A stretch of DNA of 10,506 nt from Anaerolineaceae bacterium UBA3924. Lineage in GTDB: Bacteria; Chloroflexota; Anaerolineae; Anaerolineales; Anaerolineaceae. The translations under genes and the position numbers were made by a program. Shown here piece by piece: positions 6,690 through 10,506 of this stretch; the first letter of the stretch is position 1; the number at the start of each line of letters is the position of its first letter. The notes below the pieces were generated by a model, which saw only the letters and a list, made by a program, of their open reading frames with translations, was not told the origin of the DNA and ran no database searches. The stretch lies in assembly GCA_002385985.1 (NCBI GenBank), contig DGEO01000011.1:15386-25891 (forward strand), written 5' to 3'.

Positions 6690-7736
6690 TCAGCGCTCCT
6701 GGATCATCACCTGCGAGCCGGTGTCTTCCGTCTGCCGGGCGATGCTGATCTCCAGCGACAGCCCGCTGCGGCTGGCCTGCAGGATGACCAGGCTGTCCAG
6801 GCGCAGGGTTTCGCTGACCGACCAGCCGCCGCGCTCCAGCTCCGCCAGGTAAAACTCCGCCAGACCGGACGGGTCCAGGTCGCTGAGGTAGGTGGTCACC
6901 CCGCTGACGCTGGTGCGCTCGCGCGCGTCCGGATGGATGGGGATGGAAGCGGCGATGTCGCGGGCGGTCTGGCACTCGCCGGGCAGGTGAATGGCCCCCA
7001 GCGAGTTGACGCTCTGCAGCTCGTAGGCCCAGCGGGAGCTGCCCTCGGGCGAACCGGCCGCCGGCAGCCCGCTGATCACGCCCTCGGCCTCGCCGGAGAA
7101 GCGCACCACAAACCCGCCTTCCCGGGCGATCCACACCTCCGCCGACTGCCCGCTGCCCGCGCCCAGCTCCATGCGGCCCAGGTCGACGGTGTAGCGGTCG
7201 GTGATCAGGCCGTTGAGCAGCTCGCCCGGGGCCACCAGCCGGTCCGGCTGGATGGGGCCGAACAGCTGGTCGGGGGTGAGCGCCTGGCCCTGCTGGCGGG
7301 TCCGCTCTCCGCCGGAGGTCATCAGATTGCAGATGGGCGGCTGCGAGCCCTGCTGCGTGAGCAGGTAGAAATCGCTGCCCTGAATGAAGTACTCGAACAC
7401 GGCCTCGCCGGACGGGCCGGAGGAGGCCATGCGGTAGTGGGTATCGCCCGTCTCACGGTTGATTTCCTGCAGGATGGAGACGGTGTCCCCGCCGCTGCCG
7501 GAGCCTACCTGCAGCTCGAAGGTCACCCGGTAGCTGGTCAGCTGCTCCAGCCCGGCGGCCAGGTCTGAAAGCGGCGGCAGGGGCGTGCCGGCGGGCAGGG
7601 AGGGGGCGGACGGCAGCACGTCGTCCGAGGCCTGGCCGGCCGCGTCCAGCTGCCGGAGGAAATCAACCACCCCGCAGCCGCTCAGCAGCAGGGCCAGGAT
7701 CACCCCCACCAGCCAGACCCGGTACACCGGTTTCAT
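6690..7736 (-). CDS. Predicted lipoprotein, LppX/LprG- or LolA-like fold possible
   Basis: The 348-residue reading from the ATG at 7736 starts with a classic lipoprotein signal: KPVYR, a hydrophobic core WLVGVILALL, then the lipobox L18-S19-G20-C21. The in-frame extension to 7805 would bury this signal and is rejected. After a linker rich in Pro and Ser, residues from about 55-230 (LAAGLEQLTSYRVTFELQ, YFIQGSDFYLL, VWIAREGGFVVRF) look like alternating strands of a LolA/LppX/LprG-type lipid-binding half-barrel. A second part (about 260-330: IPIHPDARERTSVSGVTTYLSD, LAEFYLAELERGGWSVSE) resembles a domain found at the end of other bacterial lipoproteins. The family assignment is by pattern only. 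It lies 13 nt after the CPBP gene; the AGAGAGG ribosome site overlaps that gene's stop. The likely location is the outer face of the membrane. Confidence 0.75.
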   Translation of the reverse strand: MKPVYRVWLVGVILALLLSGCGVVDFLRQLDAAGQASDDVLPSAPSLPAGTPLPPLSDLAAGLEQLTSYRVTFELQVGSGSGGDTVSILQEINRETGDTHYRMASSGPSGEAVFEYFIQGSDFYLLTQQGSQPPICNLMTSGGERTRQQGQALTPDQLFGPIQPDRLVAPGELLNGLITDRYTVDLGRMELGAGSGQSAEVWIAREGGFVVRFSGEAEGVISGLPAAGSPEGSSRWAYELQSVNSLGAIHLPGECQTARDIAASIPIHPDARERTSVSGVTTYLSDLDPSGLAEFYLAELERGGWSVSETLRLDSLVILQASRSGLSLEISIARQTEDTGSQVMIQER

Positions 7737-7749
7737 CCCATCCGCCTCT

Positions 7750-8502
7750 CTACAAATAATGCATCCAGCCGGAGAGGCCGCGGTACAGTCCCGAGGCCAG
7801 CACATGGCCGGTTTTAACCATCATCCAGCCCAGCACCAGGCTGCGAACCAGCCAGAGCAGCGCCTCCACGGCGGGGTTGGCCAGGCCGAGCAGCGCCGGC
7901 AGCGCCCACACGGTGGAGAGCAGGGCGGCGGCGGTGATGCCTGGGTAGGTCCCCAGCCAGGCCGAGAGCCGCTGCTGCAGGAACCCGCGGAAGATGGTTT
8001 CCTCGGCCAGGCCGATCAGCACCCAGAAGGCCAGCCCCAGCAGCGTGGTCAGGGTGAACTGGTCAAAAAGGGTGAAGAATTTACTCGTCAGGAACAGAAC
8101 CGCCATACCCAGCCCGGCCCCGATCGTGGCGGCCTGGCGGGCGTTGGAGGGCAGCCAGCCGGCTGCGGCGGGCAGGTTTGACCGGCGAGCCGTGAGCAGC
8201 GCCGCGGCGAAGGGCAGCAGCGCCAGCAGGCTGAGCAGCGCCCGGTTTTGGAGCGCGGGCATGACTTCCGGCAGGGTGAGCGCGCCCCGGTTCAGGCCGA
8301 AGACAGCGCCAGCCGGCAGGCCCGGCACCAGCCAGACCAGCATGGATGCGCCCAGCAGCCCGATCCCGAGCAGGGATTCTGCACGCGGACTGCGCAGGGT
8401 GACTTTTCGCGGCCGCAGGCGCGGTCCGCGGGCGACGAGCATCAGCACGGCCACCACGGCGAGCATCTCACTGAGAAACAGGATCAGGACGCGGGTGTCC
8501 AT
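7750..8502 (-). CDS. CPBP-family (CAAX protease/bacteriocin-processing-like) membrane protein, catalytic motifs incomplete
   Basis: The 250-residue, strongly hydrophobic protein has about seven membrane segments (about 4-24, 44-66, 88-105, 123-140, 150-165, 188-208 and 212-230). Motif 1 of CPBP/Abi intramembrane metalloproteases is present: GLAEETIFRGFLQQRL with E167, E168 and R172. The expected second motif (FxxxH) aligns with WALPA (199-203). The third (HxxxN/B) aligns with RGLSG (241-245), within TGHVLASGLYRGLSGW. The metal-binding His residues therefore seem to be missing, so it may be a non-catalytic family member. Alternatively, H233 or H248 might serve in a shifted arrangement. It begins 17 nt after the bactofilin gene with only a weak ribosome site (GGACAAGG) and sits in an envelope-related operon. 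Confidence 0.8.
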   Translation of the reverse strand: MDTRVLILFLSEMLAVVAVLMLVARGPRLRPRKVTLRSPRAESLLGIGLLGASMLVWLVPGLPAGAVFGLNRGALTLPEVMPALQNRALLSLLALLPFAAALLTARRSNLPAAAGWLPSNARQAATIGAGLGMAVLFLTSKFFTLFDQFTLTTLLGLAFWVLIGLAEETIFRGFLQQRLSAWLGTYPGITAAALLSTVWALPALLGLANPAVEALLWLVRSLVLGWMMVKTGHVLASGLYRGLSGWMHYL

Positions 8503-8519
8503 GCCTTGTCCGTTTCAGC

Positions 8520-8957
8520 TCACGTGGCGGGGGGATCGTCCCCGGCGGGAGCTTCAGCTGCCGCGCCGGGCGGCGGGTCCAGGTTCAGCTCCACGCGGTC
8601 CTCCATGCGCACCTGGCCGCGTAGAAACGCGCCCTCTTCGGTGGCGAAGGAGACGGTGGTCACGTCCCCCCAGACACGTCCGGTGGAACGAATTTCGATT
8701 TTTTCGGCGGTGATGTTGCCGCGCACCGCGCCGGCCACCACCACGGAGTTGGCCTGCAGGTCTTCGCAGGTGACGCGGCCGGTTTCTCCAATCACCACCA
8801 GGCCGCGCACCACGATTTCACCTTCAAACGTGCCCTCGATGCGCACCCCGCCGCTGCCGCGCAGGTCGCCCTTCCATTGAATACCGGGGCCGAGCACGGA
8901 GGTAACCCGTTCGACGGGTGCGGTGTTGGGAGAGACAGGGGGATTCTTTCGAAACAT
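8520..8957 (-). CDS. Bactofilin family cytoskeletal protein
   Basis: Bactofilins polymerise without nucleotide into filaments that scaffold envelope synthesis or positioning. The 145-residue protein has a short N-terminus starting MFRKNPP, then a central right-handed beta-helix domain (about 18-127) with repeating strand-turn units: SVLGPGIQWKGDLRGSGGVRIEGTFEGEIVVRG, then VIGETGRVTCEDLQANSVVVAGAVRGNITA, EKIEIRSTGRVWGDV and FLRGQVRME. It ends in a disordered Pro/Ala tail (PPPGAAAEAPAGDDPPAT). Size and layout are typical. The start at 8957 has AAAGGA 4 nt upstream, overlapping the stop of the acyltransferase gene 8 nt away. A much longer in-frame reading to 9458 overlaps that gene and is rejected. 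Which envelope process it organises is unknown; the neighbours suggest surface-sugar modification. Confidence 0.92.
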   Translation of the reverse strand: MFRKNPPVSPNTAPVERVTSVLGPGIQWKGDLRGSGGVRIEGTFEGEIVVRGLVVIGETGRVTCEDLQANSVVVAGAVRGNITAEKIEIRSTGRVWGDVTTVSFATEEGAFLRGQVRMEDRVELNLDPPPGAAAEAPAGDDPPAT

Positions 8958-8965
8958 GCGATCCT

Positions 8966-9667
8966 TTACTGGCTTTGAGCGGATTCGACCGGGCGGGGGG
9001 GCCAGATCACGCCGGCCCAGACGCGCCCCCCGGCGGGCACGTCGGCCTTGACGGTGGCCCCGTTGCCCACCCGGGCGGCCTGCCCGATGGTGAGGTTGAG
9101 ATTCACCGTCGCGCCCATGCCGATCTGGGCGAAATCTTCTACAATGACCCCGCCGGCCAGCAGCGCGCCCGGAGAGAGGTTGACGCAGCGGCCGATCTGG
9201 CAGTCGTGCGAGACCACCACCCCGGCATTGATCAGCGTGCCGAACCCCACCCGGGCCTCCGAGCCGATGTAGGTCTGGGCCAGCACCTGCACGCCGCCTT
9301 CCAGCCGGGCGCTGGGCTCGATCACCGCGGAGGGGTGCACCAGGTTGGGGCAGGTGAAGCCTGCTTCGGCCAGCAGCTCGAAGACTCTGAGGCGGGCGGC
9401 CACGTTGCCGATGCCGCCCACGGCGTTGGCCGCCAGGGTGACTCCTCTGCGGCGCCACTCGCGCAGGGCGGACGATCCGCCCACCACCGGCACGCCCATC
9501 ACCTGGGAGTTGACCGGCAGGTTATCGTCGATGATGCCCACCACCTGGTACAGCCCGGCGGCGCGCACCAGATCAATCACGGTCTTGCCCTGACCGCCGC
9601 CGCCAAAAACCAGCAGCGCGGTGGGGTCGGTGTCGAATTCTGGCATCTCGAGGGGGCTTGCGGTCAT
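8966..9667 (-). CDS. NeuD/PglD-like sugar O- or N-acyltransferase
   Basis: A 233-residue two-domain enzyme of the NeuD/PglD type. The N-terminal Rossmann-like sugar-nucleotide domain begins ALLVFGGGGQGKTVIDLVRAAGLYQVVGIIDDN (17-49). The C-terminal left-handed beta-helix (about 108-222) is built of hexapeptide repeats: HPSAVIEPSARLEGGVQVLAQTYIGSEARVG, INAGVVVSHDCQIGRCVNLSPGALLAGGVIVEDFAQIGMGATVNLNLTIG. By analogy with PglD, His154 in VVSHDCQIG would be the catalytic base using acetyl-CoA. The substrate could be a UDP-amino sugar or a sialic-acid-like sugar; sequence does not decide. No flanking aminotransferase or epimerase is present, so it is an isolated member. The ATG overlaps the stop of the DNA glycosylase gene by 4 nt (ATGA), without a clear ribosome site, which suggests translational coupling. 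Confidence 0.88.
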   Translation of the reverse strand: MTASPLEMPEFDTDPTALLVFGGGGQGKTVIDLVRAAGLYQVVGIIDDNLPVNSQVMGVPVVGGSSALREWRRRGVTLAANAVGGIGNVAARLRVFELLAEAGFTCPNLVHPSAVIEPSARLEGGVQVLAQTYIGSEARVGFGTLINAGVVVSHDCQIGRCVNLSPGALLAGGVIVEDFAQIGMGATVNLNLTIGQAARVGNGATVKADVPAGGRVWAGVIWPPRPVESAQSQ

Positions 9668-10302
9668 GTTTCGTTTATACCATAGACTGGAGAGATGGTG
9701 AGGTCCGGCGGCTCGATCCAGAAGCGCCAGGGCTGAGAGCGCCACGGCTCGGGCACCGACTGGATGCCCACCCGCGGCCCGCGGCGGACTATGTCTTCGC
9801 TCACCGACGGGCCGGGCTCGATCCACAGCCCGGAGGCGGGATCGGTAAGCGGGCTGGCGTTCAGCCGGCCGTCGATCTGCAGCGCGCGGCAGAGCTTGCC
9901 CGGCCCGTCGGCCCAGCGGTGGGGCGGCGCGCCCGGCCTGTTCCCGGCGATCCAGTCCAGGCCCTCGATGGGCCAGATGGCGCGGATCAGCACGGCGGCC
10001 GGCTCGCCTTCCGGGCAGGTGACGGCGTTCAGGCACCAGTACATGCCGTAGATCAGGTATACGTAGGCCCGTCCGGGCGGCCCGTACATCACCTCGGTGC
10101 GCTTCGTGCGCCCGGCGCGGGCGTGGCAGGCCAGGTCGCTTTCGCCGCGGTAGGCCTCGGTCTCGACGATCAGCCCGGCGGCGCGGCGGCCGTCCAGACC
10201 GCGCACCAGCCGCTGGCCGAGCAGGTCACGGGCCACTTCCAGCGCGTCACGGCGGTAAAAATCGGCGGGCAGGGCGTTCATCACACTCTGGGAATCGGGC
10301 AT
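9664..10302 (-). CDS. 3-methyladenine DNA glycosylase, AAG/MPG family
   Basis: A base-excision repair enzyme removing alkylated or deaminated purines. The 212-residue length fits bacterial members. The active-site block GLIVETEAYRGESDLACH is at 43-60. Compared with human AAG, Glu49 matches the water-activating E125, Tyr51 matches the intercalating-pocket Y127 and His60 matches H136. KRTEVMYGPPGRAYVYLIYGMYWCLNAVT (67-95) includes Asn92, matching N169 of the human enzyme. ADGPGKLCRALQID (131-144) is the conserved second lobe. The ATG at 10302 lies 5 nt after a TACAAT -10 box, so the mRNA is probably leaderless. An internal ATG at 10281 is the alternative start. It is the first gene of the five-gene unit and divergent from the LOG gene. 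Confidence 0.93.
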   Translation of the reverse strand: MPDSQSVMNALPADFYRRDALEVARDLLGQRLVRGLDGRRAAGLIVETEAYRGESDLACHARAGRTKRTEVMYGPPGRAYVYLIYGMYWCLNAVTCPEGEPAAVLIRAIWPIEGLDWIAGNRPGAPPHRWADGPGKLCRALQIDGRLNASPLTDPASGLWIEPGPSVSEDIVRRGPRVGIQSVPEPWRSQPWRFWIEPPDLTISPVYGINET

Positions 10303-10304
10303 AA

Positions 10305-10320
10305 GCTATTGTACAATAGC
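10305..10320. promoter_or_regulatory. Palindromic bidirectional promoter core
   Basis: GCTATTGTACAATAGC is a perfect 16-bp palindrome. It holds TACAAT on the plus strand (10312-10317) and TACAAT on the minus strand (10313-10308), sharing their first two base pairs. Start codons lie 6 nt (ATG 10324, plus) and 5 nt (ATG 10302, minus) beyond the boxes. No strong -35 is seen on either side; both best hexamers match 3 of 6. It could also be a dyad operator. Confidence 0.55.
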
Positions 10321-10323
10321 GCA

Positions 10324-10479
10324 ATGACCCAGGAAAAGAGCATTCATACGATCACAGTGTTTTCCGGCTCAGCCGACCACCTGCATCCGGATTATGTGGA
10401 AGCGGCCGCGGAGCTGGGCCGGCTGCTGGCCCGGCGGGGGGTCCGGCTGGGGTACGGGGGCGGGCGGGCCGGGCTGAGG
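10324..10479 (+). CDS. LOG-family protein (TIGR00730-like), truncated by contig end
   Basis: The 52 genomic residues match the N-terminus of LOG-family proteins (lysine-decarboxylase-fold cytokinin riboside 5'-monophosphate phosphoribohydrolases and relatives). TITVFSGSADHLHPDYVEAAAELGRLLARRGVRLGYGGGRAGL corresponds to the usual VFCGSS...Y...A..LG..LA..G..LVYGGG..GLMG. The Arg after GL, where Met is usual, is one base from Met and could be a read error next to the adapter. The usual VFCGSS is VFSGSA here. The frame continues to a TGA at 10498-10500, but everything from 10480 is adapter, so the apparent C-terminus LSLINI is artificial. The PGGXGTxxE catalytic motif is not in the window. The start is the ATG at 10324, probably leaderless, divergent from the DNA glycosylase. 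Confidence 0.85.
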
Positions 10480-10506
10480 CTGTCTCTTATAAACATCTGA
10501 AGCTGC
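10480..10506. other. Illumina Nextera adapter sequence (non-genomic)
   Basis: The last 27 bases match the Nextera transposase read-through adapter at 25 of 27 positions. The 19-base mosaic-end complement CTGTCTCTTATACACATCT has one C-to-A mismatch (position 10492). The following GACGCTGC has one C-to-A mismatch (position 10501). It begins in the middle of a conserved LOG-family motif. It should be trimmed. Confidence 0.95.

Noticed and set aside
7737..7805. The 23-codon upstream extension of the lipoprotein gene
   Set aside because: It overlaps the end of the CPBP gene and would place the lipoprotein signal peptide internally, where it could not be processed normally.
8958..9458. A long N-terminal extension of the bactofilin reading frame
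   Set aside because: It is Arg/Pro/Gly-rich, overlaps the acyltransferase gene, and bypasses a well-placed AAAGGA site and the typical MFRK start at 8957.
9668..10036. Extension of the acyltransferase frame upstream of 9667
   Set aside because: It overlaps the DNA glycosylase gene and is low-complexity Arg/Ala. The ATGA overlap at 9664-9667 gives a natural start with a standard NeuD-like N-terminus.
9658..10323. The plus-strand frame in phase with the LOG gene reaching back to 9658
   Set aside because: This part is antisense to the DNA glycosylase and has shadow-frame composition. The LOG family N-terminus starts naturally at the ATG at 10324.
1..10506. A defence island, toxin-antitoxin pair, CRISPR array, transposon or prophage
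   Set aside because: No spaced repeats, transposase, integrase, nuclease/ATPase pairing or attachment-site duplication is visible. Every sizeable gene matches a housekeeping or envelope family.

Overview
This is a GC-rich bacterial window with tightly packed genes. It is most like a contig from an uncultivated Chloroflexota (Anaerolineae-type) genome. That placement is an inference from gene content: an LCP protein with a proline-rich cytoplasmic head, a ParB-fold protein with an RDGHHR motif, a bactofilin, and a class II aldolase. No marker gene confirms it. There are eleven recognisable protein genes, two of them cut by the window ends. I see no rRNA, tRNA, CRISPR array, prophage or insertion sequence. 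No stretch longer than 300 bases lacks a gene.

Layout. At 3-413 (+) lies the end of a ParB/sulfiredoxin-fold-like protein, followed by a hairpin terminator. Facing it at 499-2406 (-) is a large GH5 glycosidase of the endoglycoceramidase/steryl-glucosidase type. Divergent from that is a YihY/BrkB membrane protein (2552-3703, +). It converges, with 15 bp between stop codons, on an LCP (LytR-CpsA-Psr) cell-wall ligase (3719-4819, -) that has its own good sigma70 promoter. A strong terminator at 4991-5026 closes a two-gene minus-strand unit: class II fructose-bisphosphate aldolase followed, with a 4-nt overlap, by a small leucine-rich-repeat protein.

From 10302 down to 6690 (-) runs a compact five-gene probable operon: 3-methyladenine DNA glycosylase, NeuD/PglD-like sugar O-acyltransferase, bactofilin, CPBP-family membrane protein and a lipoprotein. 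Its junctions are a 4-nt overlap and gaps of 8, 17 and 13 nt. Divergent from it is the first part of a LOG-family gene (10324 onward), which runs into sequence matching an Illumina Nextera adapter from 10480 to the end. The last 27 bases are therefore not genomic.

How the genes fit together. LCP, bactofilin, the acyltransferase, the CPBP protein, the lipoprotein and BrkB all point to the cell envelope. Aldolase and the DNA glycosylase are housekeeping genes. The most interesting regulatory feature is a perfect 16-bp palindrome (10305-10320) that supplies a TACAAT -10 element in each direction 5-6 nt from each start codon, so both divergent genes look leaderless. The GH5 gene shows the same arrangement. 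I found no convincing new defence, mobile or biosynthetic system. The best leads are the palindromic promoter, the CPBP protein lacking two of its three catalytic motifs, and the bactofilin/acyltransferase operon.
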